Below are positions 17,293 through 26,714 of a stretch of DNA of 42,932 bases, in pieces. The position numbers and the translations under genes were made by a program. Every line of letters starts with the position of its first letter. Positions within the stretch are counted from its first letter, which is position 1. The stretch spans positions 1 through 42,932 of the forward strand of contig JAJXYI010000229.1 in assembly GCA_021780625.1 (NCBI GenBank), in the 5' to 3' direction. Source of the DNA: a bacterium (GTDB lineage: Bacteria; Verrucomicrobiota; Verrucomicrobiae; Opitutales; Opitutaceae). Under the pieces are notes generated by a model. That model saw nothing but the letters and a program-made list of their open reading frames with translations. It searched no databases and had not been told where the DNA came from.

Positions 17293-20200
17293 TTACATCC
17301 CGTCGTCGACATCCGAAGGTGTCGTTCCCGGTTGCTCCTTGGACTCCGTCGCCTTGGACGATTGGTTGGCCCTTACGGCCTCGAGCAGCTTCTCTCCCCC
17401 GGCGACCAGGGCATTCGCGAGATCCTCGTAGTGCCGCTGCAACCTCCCCTTCGCCCCCGCGCCGAGCTTCTTCTCGACCGCCGCGAACCCAGCGGCGACT
17501 TCGTCGCTCCACGTGACGTTGGCGTAGCGCCGCACATGGGCGTCATACGCCACCATCGCCGACCAGAACTCGGAAATGCCGTCGAGTTGTTCGAAGATCT
17601 GCGCGTGGTTGGAGAGGCCGGAAATCGTCACATAGTCTTCGGCCAGCAGGGCCGGACGTGGAGATTCCTCGAATCGGGTCAGGTACAGGACCTGGTTGCC
17701 GGCTGCCCCGTCCGTCTTCGTGATCAACAACGGCGTGAGTTCCCGCTTCTGCCTCCCGCGGTAGCGTTCGTCCGCGTCGAAGATGCCGGCGAGCAACTTC
17801 CTTCCAGCCGCCGATTCCGCAAGCTGACGGTAAAGCAGGGCCAACGCGTACAATTCGAGCTTGTCCTTCTTCTCCAACCGCTTCGACGCCGCCTGCTTCA
17901 GCGTCGCCGCGATTCCGATCCGCAGGAACCGGCCGTCGATGTGCGGCACAAACGTCAGCCCATTCTCGACCCACCGCCGCTTTTCCTGCTCGTAGGCCTC
18001 CCTGTAGGGCCCCTGGTAATCCCCGTAGTCGCGTAACGTGTAGCGGAACCCCAGCTTCACCCGAATCAGGCTGTCCGAGCTCCCGTCGGCAATCCACTTC
18101 ATGTCTTTTCGGGCCGGATCGAAGTGCAGCTTCTCGGCCAGCGCGAGATCACCTCCGGAGTAGATCCAATAAAGCTCTGGGGAGTGGTTGATCATCGGAG
18201 CAAAGGCCTGGACGTTCTTGTCCTCGAATTTCGCCTTGATGACCTCCCGCTCGCCATGGGTCAGGCCGTCGAAGCGAGCCTTGAGACTCTGCTGCCGCTC
18301 CGCGTTGATCCGAACATCCCGGGTGGCGAGCGAAGCGATGTAAGCGGCCGCCACCTCTTCGAGCGTGGCTGCAAGCCTCGCCGGCGTCCACTTGTCGAGG
18401 TCCGCCATGTATCCCTGGCGGAAGAACGCGATCCCGCCGACCTCGTCGACGTATCCTTTGAGCCGCCCCGTTGCGGGCTGATCCGCCAGCATCTCCACCA
18501 GGAGCTTGTGCAGCCCGCCTATCTCTGAAGCCCGCCCGAAGTCGGACCCGCAGCGAAGCGCTCGTCGTCCGTCCGTGTCCCTAGGAACGAGCCGGTCTTC
18601 GTATAACTGGGCAAAGAGGTGACCGCTCGCCCAGCTTCCGCCCTGGACAAACGCCGCGACCCGGGGGAGGTAGGTCGTCGTGACGGCCTGCTCGGTGTCC
18701 AGAAACTCTTTTGCCAGCGCGAGTCCGAAGAGGTCCTTCAGGCCGTAATTCGCCTGTGGCGTCTCTGGCGCCGCATGGCCCGGGGTACTCCGGGTCGTGG
18801 CCAGCCGGCCCACGAAGGCCGCGATCATGCCGGCGAGGTCGGCCCCCCATATGTCGAGAATGCCACGCTGACCTTGGCACAGCTGGTCGACCACCTCCAC
18901 CTGACGTCCGAGCACCCACAACTCGAGTTCGACCCGGTTGCGGTCTTCCAGGCATCCACGCAATTCTGCAACCGCGCGCTGCGACCCGGATTCAGAACAC
19001 TCCTTCTTCGCGGCCATGATCTCTGCCTGGAGCCTGGCGAGGTCGGCTCGCTTCTGGTCGATGGCCCTCGAAAGACCGGGCTTGCTGCCCGAATTGGAAA
19101 CCAGCTCAGTACAGAGGATGTCCAGGCTGTTCACGACTTCCTTCGCGGCCGTGAGCCCCCAGCGGAGCACCCCATTCTCGATTTCGGCTCCCAGCCCCTT
19201 CTTGATCGCCGACAGCAGGACGCCACGGGACCAGGCGCCAGCCCGGAAGGCCTCGTCCAATTCCCTCTTTTTGGCTTCTCGAACCTGGTCGGCGGCACTT
19301 TCGAAGGCAACCAGAACATCCTGGTTCTTGGCCTTCGACTTGTCATGCCTGCCTTTCGCATCCTGGAACAGACCTCCCGGCAGGTCGAGACCGCGCGATG
19401 CTTCCTCTGATGCGTCTCGCTCCAGGTTGGCAGCGCCCGGTCTGGCCGCATCTGCGAACAGGAAGCTACGCACGTGCTCTCGGAAGACCCCGTCCAGGTA
19501 GGCGTTGCGCTGGGTCACGTCGGGCATCACCTCGACGAAGTCCCGTCCGACGACACCGCCGAACAACTCCCAGGCAAAACGGCGCTCGAAGTACCGATCC
19601 ATCAGTTCCCCGGGATAGCGGAGCGCCCGGTACCCGAGAACCGCGAACGCGGGAACGGCCCCCTTCGACCGGTCGGTCGCGTAGTGCGAGATTGCGGAGT
19701 TTACCGTGGCCGCGTCGACCGCGCCCTGGACGAGCCCGGTCGCCCAGTAGTAAAGCCCCTCGGCGGCATTGCTGTACATCTCGCCCTGCGTGCTGGGCTT
19801 CGAGCCTTCGGTCACGTCATCGATGCAGAAGGCAAAGGTGAAGGGAGAGAACGTCCCGGGCCTGCCCACGGCAGACGGCCGAACCGACACCTCATCAAAG
19901 CCGAGCCCCGCAAGGCTCCCTCCGTCCCACCGGTCCTCGAGCAGCGATTCCATCTCGTTGAAGAAGGCGTACGCGTTGCTCGCGTAGCGCCTGAGGGTGG
20001 TCTCGCTGGCCCTGAGTGACCGATACGTCTCGATGTAGGAATGGGGCATCAGCAGAACGCCGATGATTGTCGGGTCGCCTGCGCCGTCCGCCAAGGTCTG
20101 CCGCCAGGCTCGGTGCACGAGGTTGGCGACATCGAGGAACATCGAACTCCCGGTCCCGCCACAGGTTCCGCTGGCCAGGTAGATCGTGAGGCCTGCCGGA

Positions 20201-20673
20201 TCGACGTTAGCACCCTCCCCTACCAGATCCCTGATCGCGCTGCTGACCTTCGTCTCGATGTCCCCCCACTTCGCCCAGAGACCTATCCTTCCCTGCTGCC
20301 GGTTCGCCCCTGCCCCTTTGACCATGGGCTTGTTCTCGAGGCTTCGAGCGCCCTGCGGATCGACCCACGCCATGAAACGCTGCTCGCTCGGGCCACGCGA
20401 CGACGTGCCATCGATCTGGGTGTAGGTGTGGTGAGGATTGATGCCACCGAGGGTAATCGCCTCGGCACCTCCATCGACCCAGCCTTCGCCAAGGCGGGCG
20501 GTGTATTCGCGCTGGATGTCGTCGAGATCCGCCGACGTGGTGTCGATGAAGATGAACCGACACTGTTGCTTCAGGCGGGCCTGGTCCGGTGTCCTCAGAA
20601 GGAACTTGGCCTTGAGATGGCCCATGGTGGACGTGCCGGCGCCCCCGAGGCCGATGAACAGTGCGCTCTTCAT
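17293..20673 (-). CDS. Tubulin/FtsZ-superfamily protein with long C-terminal extension
   Basis: 1126 residues. FIGLGGAGTSTMGHLK (residues 6-21) is the first nucleotide-binding strand and loop, and ASGTCGGTGSSMFLD (167-181) is the tubulin signature loop that contacts GTP phosphates. The rest of the GTPase-like core extends to about 350-400, as in the Tubulin_2 type of protein. Beyond it are about 700 residues absent from FtsZ, including a coiled-coil stretch near 530-610 (QKRADLARLQAEIMAAKKEC) and mixed alpha/beta regions. SD is GGAGGA. A tubulin-superfamily family found with vWA and membrane proteins has been proposed (Makarova and Koonin) to act in membrane remodelling. The neighbouring vWA and membrane genes fit that setting; polymerisation here is inference. 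Confidence 0.85.
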   Translation of the reverse strand: MKSALFIGLGGAGTSTMGHLKAKFLLRTPDQARLKQQCRFIFIDTTSADLDDIQREYTARLGEGWVDGGAEAITLGGINPHHTYTQIDGTSSRGPSEQRFMAWVDPQGARSLENKPMVKGAGANRQQGRIGLWAKWGDIETKVSSAIRDLVGEGANVDPAGLTIYLASGTCGGTGSSMFLDVANLVHRAWRQTLADGAGDPTIIGVLLMPHSYIETYRSLRASETTLRRYASNAYAFFNEMESLLEDRWDGGSLAGLGFDEVSVRPSAVGRPGTFSPFTFAFCIDDVTEGSKPSTQGEMYSNAAEGLYYWATGLVQGAVDAATVNSAISHYATDRSKGAVPAFAVLGYRALRYPGELMDRYFERRFAWELFGGVVGRDFVEVMPDVTQRNAYLDGVFREHVRSFLFADAARPGAANLERDASEEASRGLDLPGGLFQDAKGRHDKSKAKNQDVLVAFESAADQVREAKKRELDEAFRAGAWSRGVLLSAIKKGLGAEIENGVLRWGLTAAKEVVNSLDILCTELVSNSGSKPGLSRAIDQKRADLARLQAEIMAAKKECSESGSQRAVAELRGCLEDRNRVELELWVLGRQVEVVDQLCQGQRGILDIWGADLAGMIAAFVGRLATTRSTPGHAAPETPQANYGLKDLFGLALAKEFLDTEQAVTTTYLPRVAAFVQGGSWASGHLFAQLYEDRLVPRDTDGRRALRCGSDFGRASEIGGLHKLLVEMLADQPATGRLKGYVDEVGGIAFFRQGYMADLDKWTPARLAATLEEVAAAYIASLATRDVRINAERQQSLKARFDGLTHGEREVIKAKFEDKNVQAFAPMINHSPELYWIYSGGDLALAEKLHFDPARKDMKWIADGSSDSLIRVKLGFRYTLRDYGDYQGPYREAYEQEKRRWVENGLTFVPHIDGRFLRIGIAATLKQAASKRLEKKDKLELYALALLYRQLAESAAGRKLLAGIFDADERYRGRQKRELTPLLITKTDGAAGNQVLYLTRFEESPRPALLAEDYVTISGLSNHAQIFEQLDGISEFWSAMVAYDAHVRRYANVTWSDEVAAGFAAVEKKLGAGAKGRLQRHYEDLANALVAGGEKLLEAVRANQSSKATESKEQPGTTPSDVDDGM

Positions 20674-20704
20674 GCTGTCCTCCGAGAAACGGTCTTAAGC
20701 AAGT

Positions 20705-22357
20705 TCAATTCCAGGTCAGCGAACTGACTCCGAGCGTGATTCGCGATCCTCTGGGCAAGGGCACCCATCCACCGCCGGCTGACCGCGACTTCATTCCCGG
20801 CCACTCGATATTCCCCGTCCCCTGCTCGATTCGCACGTAGGTACCGCGGCGCATCCCCTTTTCTTCCCCGGTTCTCACCGCCCGGAGCGTCAGCCTCCAG
20901 GCTACTCGAGGGACCACCCATCCTTCCCCCGCCGCTACGTTTCCGACCGCAAGCCTCTTCAATCTCTCGCCACTCGTGACCACTCGTGTACCGACGCCGG
21001 CGACGAACAGTTCGCCGCGGATACGCTCGGGCCGGTAGTTGTAAGCCACCGCCCCAACGAAGGCAAAAAGACAGGCCAGGCAGGCCGACGCGAGCCAGAG
21101 CGGAACGATGCCGTGCTTGACGGTGACGGGGACCTCGGCGCTGAACTCGAACGGAACTTGCGGTTGAAGATTGAGCCGCGCAATCTCATCATCGGGACGA
21201 GCAGTCCATGTCCCGGCCAGCCGGATAGTCACCCGCTCGTGCTCCGTGGAAGACAGCCACGGATGACCAGACCACGTCACCGTGCCCACGGGAAAGCGCA
21301 CCACGTCGCCTGTTGTGGACACCGACGCGGGCAGTGGCGCCTGAGCGATGTGGGCACCGTCATCTGAACCGCCGCTGAAGACCGACAACGCCTTCGGCGT
21401 GACGGACCCGACTGCGGCCGCCCCCGGCGTCGGGAGAAGCACCAGGGACAATTGCGTCCTGTCTCCCAGCAACGGGCACGCGCTCTCAACTCTGACGAAC
21501 GCCAGCGGGGTGCGCATCAGGTCCTGTCGCACGATCGCTTGCAGCTTACTGCGGGCAATCTCCGCCTGGCGCCGCGCGAACCACGCTGAGAGCGCGGCGG
21601 GGCTGTCGATTCGCTGCCACTGGAGTTCACGAAACACCGCCTGAACCAGGTTCAGGTTCCGGCCGGTTCTCGCATCTCCGAGGTTGAGCACGAACGCCTG
21701 CACGTCGAGGATCTTGTTCGAGAGCACCGACGTCCGTGTCGCGACCAGCTTTCGCCAGGCAGGAGACATCGGAGAATCGTCTCGCCGGAACGGACTCCCG
21801 GCCGGCGGGTCCGCGTCGAAGTCGGTCACGAGGAACACGAACTTCAACCGGTTCCCCCCGGGCCGGTTCAGCTCTTCGATGACCTTCTCCACGCCGGCAC
21901 CCAGGTCGGTCTTGTCGTCGGTCGGGGCGTGCAGGGAGTTCAGCGCCGCCCCAATCTGCTGGCGAGTCTGCGGACTGATTGGGGCAGGCGTGACGAGGAA
22001 GCCAGCCGCGCTTCCGAAGGCCAGGATCGAAACGTAATCACCGTCTGGAATGGCGTTGACGAATGAGGCGAGCGAGCCTTTGACCTCGGGCCAGAACTTC
22101 TTCATCGACTTGGAAATGTCGAGGGCGACGACGTAATCGGCGGGCTCGGCGATGCCAACCCGCTGTGTGAGGACGGGAAAGTCCCTCCTGAGGAGGGACG
22201 CTTCGTCTGGCTTCGCTCCCGAGGATGGCCCGCCTCTGGTCACGACGATGGCCGCGACGAGAACAACGGTCAGGAGATTCGGGAAACGCCGAGCGAGCGA
22301 ACCTCTTCCCTCATTGCCTGAGCATCCTGATCGGATGGGCTCGCACAGACTCACCAT
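20705..22357 (-). CDS. Membrane-anchored vWA domain protein
   Basis: 550 residues. A hydrophobic segment at about 26-41 (FPNLLTVVLVAAIVVT) is a signal anchor. The vWA domain follows, with MIDAS residues DISKS at 80-84, a Thr/Asp region in DDKTDLGAG and Asp in VTDFDADPPAG. A second membrane helix lies near 416-440 (PLWLASACLACLFAFVGAVA), leaving about 110 C-terminal residues on the other side. vWA domains bind ligands through a metal held by the MIDAS, commonly in assembly or sensing complexes. The strongest SD in the cluster (GGGAGGTGA) abuts the ATG at 22357; the next codon, GTG at 22354, gives more usual spacing and could be the true start. It ends 32 bases before the tubulin-like gene. Confidence 0.85.
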   Translation of the reverse strand: MVSLCEPIRSGCSGNEGRGSLARRFPNLLTVVLVAAIVVTRGGPSSGAKPDEASLLRRDFPVLTQRVGIAEPADYVVALDISKSMKKFWPEVKGSLASFVNAIPDGDYVSILAFGSAAGFLVTPAPISPQTRQQIGAALNSLHAPTDDKTDLGAGVEKVIEELNRPGGNRLKFVFLVTDFDADPPAGSPFRRDDSPMSPAWRKLVATRTSVLSNKILDVQAFVLNLGDARTGRNLNLVQAVFRELQWQRIDSPAALSAWFARRQAEIARSKLQAIVRQDLMRTPLAFVRVESACPLLGDRTQLSLVLLPTPGAAAVGSVTPKALSVFSGGSDDGAHIAQAPLPASVSTTGDVVRFPVGTVTWSGHPWLSSTEHERVTIRLAGTWTARPDDEIARLNLQPQVPFEFSAEVPVTVKHGIVPLWLASACLACLFAFVGAVAYNYRPERIRGELFVAGVGTRVVTSGERLKRLAVGNVAAGEGWVVPRVAWRLTLRAVRTGEEKGMRRGTYVRIEQGTGNIEWPGMKSRSAGGGWVPLPRGSRITLGVSSLTWN

Positions 22358-22552
22358 TCACCTCCCAGTCGCCCCCGCTCCGCGAATAACCACGAATCCG
22401 AAGTCCTCGGGGGGTTCGCCGAAAACGGCGATCGTCAGACCGCGGCCCCCATATTCCACTCTTCCACCGGTGTTCGGGCGCCGCCGTGCCGGAAAACCCG
22501 CGCTTCTGTTGTCGTCGTGGATCCAGTCTTCACGAGACCGTGGACCGGAGCC
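22358..22552 (-). other. Open frame without a good start, upstream of the vWA gene
   Basis: About 64 codons are open in the same frame as the small zinc-type gene at 22577-22729. They are separated from it by two in-frame stops (TAG at 22577 and TGA at 22553). The peptide ends LTIAVFGEPPEDFGFVVIRG plus nine residues and its TGA lies inside the vWA Shine-Dalgarno site, a position typical of a coupled gene end. The only candidate start is a GTG about 30 codons before the end. Either it is a short translated leader, or the zinc-type gene was once longer and has been broken by stops, or it is chance. Confidence 0.25.
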
Positions 22553-22576
22553 TCAGCGATGGAGGCTTGCAGGCAG

Positions 22577-22729
22577 CTAGTCGGGCTCTGTCCTTCTTCC
22601 CTTGCACCGGGGACACTGCCCGCTACCGTTGCAATAGATGCACTCCATGAAGTCCTTGAACCCCTGCTCTCCGCAGGGCGCGCACTTGCGCCTGCCACTG
22701 CATTGGAAGCACGGTCTATTGTCGGCCAT
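22577..22729 (-). CDS. 50-residue DnaJ-type zinc-finger protein
   Basis: A very short gene, ATG at 22729 to TAG at 22577. The product has paired cysteines: CFQC, then C and C in KCAPC, then CIYCNGSGQCPRCKG, which is the CxxCxGxG pattern of the DnaJ central zinc domain repeated in compact form. It therefore very likely folds around one or two zinc ions. There is no J domain. The upstream sequence offers only a weak AGG as ribosome-binding site. It lies between the membrane-anchored 324-residue gene and the vWA gene on the same strand. Such mini zinc proteins can be adaptors or chaperone-like binders; function is unknown. The cysteine pattern is strong evidence that the frame is real. Confidence 0.6.
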   Translation of the reverse strand: MADNRPCFQCSGRRKCAPCGEQGFKDFMECIYCNGSGQCPRCKGRRTEPD

Positions 22730-22877
22730 GTCGCTACCTGTGAAACCTGCTCGGACCGGTCGCCGATCGCCCTAATCGAGGGGGATGTTGCGGTATTCGA
22801 CTGCAGTCTGTCAACTAACGAGTCTGGCAATCATGCTGCTCGGTGGGCCATGTGCCACTACCGAGCCTCCGGTTGAG

Positions 22878-23852
22878 TCACGCGTGAACACCTGGGACCG
22901 GCATCGGGTGATCGGCCAACCACGCGGCAACGTCTCCGCGGTTGAAGACATACCACTGCGGGTTCTGATCTTCGCCTCGCTCCCACGCAAACCAGTTCGC
23001 GACGACTCGCCAGATGTTATCCGACCGACGATTCCACATCGGGTTACCCGCTTCGTCGCTCATGTGAATCAAGTACAACGCAAGAATGGCAAGCCGCGCT
23101 TGCGTCGATCGTCTGGGCGGAACGGTGCGGGGGTTCGAATCGTCGAATATGAAGCGAAGCTTACCAGCGATGAGGTCCGTCAGCGTCCGAAGCACTCCGC
23201 CCTCGGCGTAACGATCGGCGAACTCCTTCCAGTTCAACGGCTTCACGACCCGCGGATGCTTGCTGACGAGCATCTCATCCGCGATGATCTCGATCTGCTC
23301 GCGATAGAGAAACTCCTCACCCGGATAGCGGCCGGAACAGAAGATAGGCTCCAGGTGAAGTTCGTAATGTGCCAGGAACTGCGCCTGCTCGTCCGAAAGC
23401 GGCCTGGTCCACCGCGCGTTCAGAGCCGTTCTCATCGCCGCGATGAGTTGGAATAGAAGAAAGGCCAGTCTGATGCTCAAGGTCTTCTCGGGATGGGCAG
23501 GGTCCACATTCGTCGATCTCATGAAGCCCTGAAGGCGGCGGAAACGCTCTCTCTCGGCATCATCCTTGTTGATCTCCGTGCCGGCCAAGAAATAGATGGA
23601 GGCTATCTCGCTCAATCGGGGGAGCAGTTGATCAACGTACTCGAGGATCAACAGCCGGTCGGCGTTGTCAGACTCCTGATACTGCCGCTGGCGTAATCGG
23701 TCCTCGCGCTGCTCGGTGGCACGGATGACCGCGAGTTGGCTCGCGTGGGCTTTCCGGGCTTGGTACCACCCGGCAAAGAGCGTCCCGAAAAGCCCGGCCA
23801 GAGCGACGATCACCGTTCCCGGGTCCTTGATCGCTGCAAAGAAGTCGTCCAT
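22878..23852 (-). CDS. Membrane-anchored protein of unknown function
   Basis: 324 residues. One N-terminal hydrophobic helix (TVIVALAGLFGTLFAGWY, about residues 13-30) is followed by a charged helical stretch (QLAVIRATEQREDRLRQRQY) that may form a coiled coil. The rest is a largely helical cytoplasmic domain without a motif I know. Start ATG has AAGGAG nine bases upstream. It is preceded by a 373-base gap and so may begin its own transcript leading into the vWA/tubulin genes. Confidence 0.6.
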   Translation of the reverse strand: MDDFFAAIKDPGTVIVALAGLFGTLFAGWYQARKAHASQLAVIRATEQREDRLRQRQYQESDNADRLLILEYVDQLLPRLSEIASIYFLAGTEINKDDAERERFRRLQGFMRSTNVDPAHPEKTLSIRLAFLLFQLIAAMRTALNARWTRPLSDEQAQFLAHYELHLEPIFCSGRYPGEEFLYREQIEIIADEMLVSKHPRVVKPLNWKEFADRYAEGGVLRTLTDLIAGKLRFIFDDSNPRTVPPRRSTQARLAILALYLIHMSDEAGNPMWNRRSDNIWRVVANWFAWERGEDQNPQWYVFNRGDVAAWLADHPMPVPGVHA

Positions 23853-24225
23853 CCTGCCGTCTCCTTGAGGACGGGGTCATGAATCCAGTCGTGAGCTACT
23901 CGGTCAGTGCCGCGCCACCAATCTACTTGACCGAGCGTCACCATCAGCAGCGTGACCCAGCTCACTGCCTTCGGTGGCAATAGCACGTGTTGCCCGGGAT
24001 CAAGCAATCGCCGCGCCAGCGTAATACATGAGCGAGAACGCGACCGGCCCACAACACGGCACCAGAAAGTTGGCGGGGCTTCACGGGCGCGGAATCAGGA
24101 ACTGCTCCGAGCCGGCACCCAAAGTCAACTGGTAGCCACTGGATCCGTCCGACAACTGGCGACTCGCTGCGCAGATGGCGCTCTCACGTGCGGCAGCGAG
24201 CTACTGGCGAGATGGCGCCATACGC
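23853..24225. other. Intergenic gap with an inverted repeat
   Basis: No gene I can support lies in these 373 bases. A perfect 8-base inverted repeat, CTCGGTCA at 23899-23906 and TGACCGAG at 23928-23935, lies about 50-80 bases upstream of the 324-residue protein start and could be an operator or weak hairpin. A minus-strand frame at 23810-24052 is open but overlaps the next gene and lacks a ribosome-binding site. Confidence 0.4.
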
Positions 24226-25071
24226 CTACGGACGGCGCGAGAAACCGGAATAAACCGCCGCCACCATCGGGACGGCTACCGCCACGGCATCTGGCGACGC
24301 GAGCAGCTCAACGAGTTGCACGATCTTCAGCGGGCGCGCGTCTCGTGCCCCGACATCTGTCAGCATCACCCGAATCACCTCGGCGCTTAGCGGACACCGG
24401 CTGCCGGATAGGCACTCACGCCACCAACCAACCGTCTGAACGTCATCCCACAACGCGTTCACATCAAGCTGGTCAAAGATCTGCGTCATTTGTCGCCGGA
24501 CCGTCGGCCAGTCGAGTGTCGCCAGTGCTTTCGCCGCAGGGCCGTCAGACTCGGTCTCGATCGCTCCGGCCATCGCCCCGACGGCCAGGTAGCCCCTGCA
24601 CAATGCCGCCAGCGCCGGCAGATAGCCCGACGGTTCGGGTGGGCGCCGGAGCACGGTCGGCAGCACGTTCGTGCGGCCACGCTCGCAACGAGTTCGAGCC
24701 CATGCTAGCAACTCGGCCGCTTCGACCTCGCTCAGCAGCCAGCCAGCCACCATTGGTCGTGCAAGAATTCCCCACGGTCCGGGCGCGTCGAGGGCGTCCG
24801 GCAACCCCCCGCTCGTGTACCAGGCCTCGGTTCGCACCCGAACTTGTCGCTTGACCTGACCGAGCGCGGACTCGGTCCCCTGGTGATAGAGGACGAGGTC
24901 AATCGACGGGGGAAGTCCCGTCTCGACGAGATACCCGTCGGGCACGTCGGTCGTTGTATCGCCGTCGTTGAAGAGCACGAGGCTTGCCGTCTTCAGGAAC
25001 GCGGCCGCCAGCGCCCGGCCGATACCGACCTGGGAGTCGATTACCAGAACAGAGCCACCGCTTGCGATCAC
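24226..25071 (-). CDS. Unknown protein with a receiver-like N-terminus
   Basis: 281 residues from the GTG at 25071, whose GTGA overlaps the stop of the preceding gene; the frame is open further upstream, but that part is a shadow of the 548-residue gene. The first 70 residues (SVLVIDSQVGIGRALAAAFL, then PSIDLVLYHQGTES) have the strand-helix spacing of a receiver domain. The phospho-acceptor position is not an Asp (LVLYHQG), so if it is one it is a non-phosphorylated variant. The C-terminal 200 residues are helical (AAELLAWARTRCERG, then DWPTVRRQMTQIFDQLD) and not recognised. It is the last of three coupled unknown genes. Confidence 0.55.
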   Translation of the reverse strand: MIASGGSVLVIDSQVGIGRALAAAFLKTASLVLFNDGDTTTDVPDGYLVETGLPPSIDLVLYHQGTESALGQVKRQVRVRTEAWYTSGGLPDALDAPGPWGILARPMVAGWLLSEVEAAELLAWARTRCERGRTNVLPTVLRRPPEPSGYLPALAALCRGYLAVGAMAGAIETESDGPAAKALATLDWPTVRRQMTQIFDQLDVNALWDDVQTVGWWRECLSGSRCPLSAEVIRVMLTDVGARDARPLKIVQLVELLASPDAVAVAVPMVAAVYSGFSRRP

Positions 25072-26714
25072 GAGACCGCCTCTCCGGCAAAGGCGGGCTT
25101 CGACGGCTGCGAAACCACCAACTCCACGGCCAGGCCGCCGGCGGCCGCCGGCCCCAGACGAATCAACATCCTCGGCGAGAATCCGAAAGCCCCTTCGTCG
25201 GTGATACCGGTCATCCTGACCAGGCGCCAGAGGGCGGCACACGCCTCGCCGTCCCCTCGTTCGGCCAGCGCCCGCAGGAACGACGACGCGTCGATTCTCA
25301 GGGTCGCACGGACGGCATTGTGCGAGATCTCGAGTGCGGTCAGCGTCGTGGTCTGGCCATCCTCCGTCACCAGTAGGTGCCGCCAGAACTGCACGACCGC
25401 GGCGGTGGCCTCGCGAGCCGTCTTCGAGCGCTGGTGAGGCAGCGCCGCTACCGGGGTCTTCTTCCCCCGCGCGAATCGCGACCAGTCGAGGCCCGACAAG
25501 TCGGTGAGCCCTGCGGGCTGCGCGACTTCGGAGAGCACCATAGCCGCAAGCAAGCCGATCGCGGGAAACGACAACTCGTGGCCGCCATCGTCCTGGTCCG
25601 CCGGGCAACCCGCGTCGCTCTGCCGTCCGACGATGGTCTTGAGCACTTCCCACAGCCCTCGCACCTGGCCGCGTTCGACCCAGCTCTCGGGCACACTGCC
25701 GAGCAGCAGGTCGTCGAGATACTCGCCGACCGCCCGCACCGTCCGCTCCGCCCCAAACTCTTTCTCGGCTTCCTCAAAGTTGTGGTGAAAGCGCGGATCG
25801 GCCGCAGGGCGGCCGTCCAACCCGGTCGAGGTAAACCAGCCCTCAGACCCCGATGGCCAGAGACGCGCGCTCCAGTCGCGGCGGGCGCGGTCCTGGCGGC
25901 ACCAACTCGACAGCGCCTGCGCGACGCTGTGGAGAGGGTGCGAGATCAGGGCCTCTCCCGTCGCCACGGGCGGGAACTGCGGCATGACAGCCGGACCGAT
26001 GAGGAATGCGCTCGACAAGCCGACCAGCCTGAGCCGGCCTGGAGGCCCCCCGGAGTACACAAGCGTCAGGGCCGCGCCGCCCCAGAGGTCGTTGTCTTCA
26101 CATGGCCCGTCCTCCAGGAAGGCGTCGGCAAGCTGGCGGCGCTGCGGGTCCGGGTGCGAGGATGCCTCCTGCCTCAGGCGTTCGAACACGGCCCGCTGAA
26201 CGCGGTGCAGGTCGGCGTCGGCGCCGAGCCGAAAGCCCAGCCAGGCGATGCTGTCGTGGCGCGCGGCATCCGCGACCACCGCCAGCGCCCGGTCGAAGCT
26301 GGAAGCACTGTCGACACAGACCGGATCGACCACGGCACCGGCCAGATGCGTGGGTCGATTGCGAGCCATGTCCAGCAGGTCCGGGTCCCAGGTCACGTTG
26401 CGTGGCACCTCCAGGAAATCGGCAGCCTCCCGGTCGGCGCGGAGTCGGAGTGGCTCGGAGAACGCCGAGAGATCGGGACGACGGCCGGCGGCCAGTTCAG
26501 CGAGCCAGGACAGGTCTGACAGCAGCGTCCGCCAGGCCCTATGCACGCCCTTGTCCGCGTACATCTGGTCCGCGACCAGCACGAGTCGTTTCGGCCATTT
26601 GATCACGACATCTCCCAAGCCGCCGTAACGGCGAGTGACTTCGACCCCCTCCCCGATGGCCGCGCCGGTCCGCCAGAGGGCGCGAGCCTCCGGATCAGCG
26701 CTGCCTGCGTTCAC
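25068..26714 (-). CDS. Unknown 548-residue protein, middle gene of a coupled trio
   Basis: Not recognised. Starts with GTG at 26714 overlapping the stop of the 168-residue gene (GTGA) and ends overlapping the GTG of the next gene, so the three are translationally coupled. Composition is mixed alpha/beta: beta-type stretches near 200-235 (ALTLVYSGGPPGRLRLVGLS) and helical segments elsewhere. The last 100 residues (LEISHNAVRATLRIDASSF, then GFSPRMLIRLGPAAAGGLA) vaguely recall an ATPase-like sensory fold, but I see no complete nucleotide-binding motif. No membrane helix. Codon use and GC match the neighbours, so it looks native to the cluster. Confidence 0.6.
   Translation of the reverse strand: MNAGSADPEARALWRTGAAIGEGVEVTRRYGGLGDVVIKWPKRLVLVADQMYADKGVHRAWRTLLSDLSWLAELAAGRRPDLSAFSEPLRLRADREAADFLEVPRNVTWDPDLLDMARNRPTHLAGAVVDPVCVDSASSFDRALAVVADAARHDSIAWLGFRLGADADLHRVQRAVFERLRQEASSHPDPQRRQLADAFLEDGPCEDNDLWGGAALTLVYSGGPPGRLRLVGLSSAFLIGPAVMPQFPPVATGEALISHPLHSVAQALSSWCRQDRARRDWSARLWPSGSEGWFTSTGLDGRPAADPRFHHNFEEAEKEFGAERTVRAVGEYLDDLLLGSVPESWVERGQVRGLWEVLKTIVGRQSDAGCPADQDDGGHELSFPAIGLLAAMVLSEVAQPAGLTDLSGLDWSRFARGKKTPVAALPHQRSKTAREATAAVVQFWRHLLVTEDGQTTTLTALEISHNAVRATLRIDASSFLRALAERGDGEACAALWRLVRMTGITDEGAFGFSPRMLIRLGPAAAGGLAVELVVSQPSKPAFAGEAVS

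Noticed and set aside
12281..18036. Plus-strand frames of 633 and 575 codons
   Set aside because: Antisense shadows of the YbjN-like, transglutaminase-like and 831-residue genes; no family motif and arginine-rich composition.
23810..24052. Minus-strand 80-codon frame in the 373-base gap
   Set aside because: Overlaps the strong Shine-Dalgarno site and start of the 324-residue gene and has no ribosome-binding site of its own.
24226..25653. Extending the 281-residue gene upstream to 25653
   Set aside because: The upstream part is an out-of-frame Arg/Gly-rich reading of the 548-residue gene; the GTGA overlap at 25071 gives a natural start.
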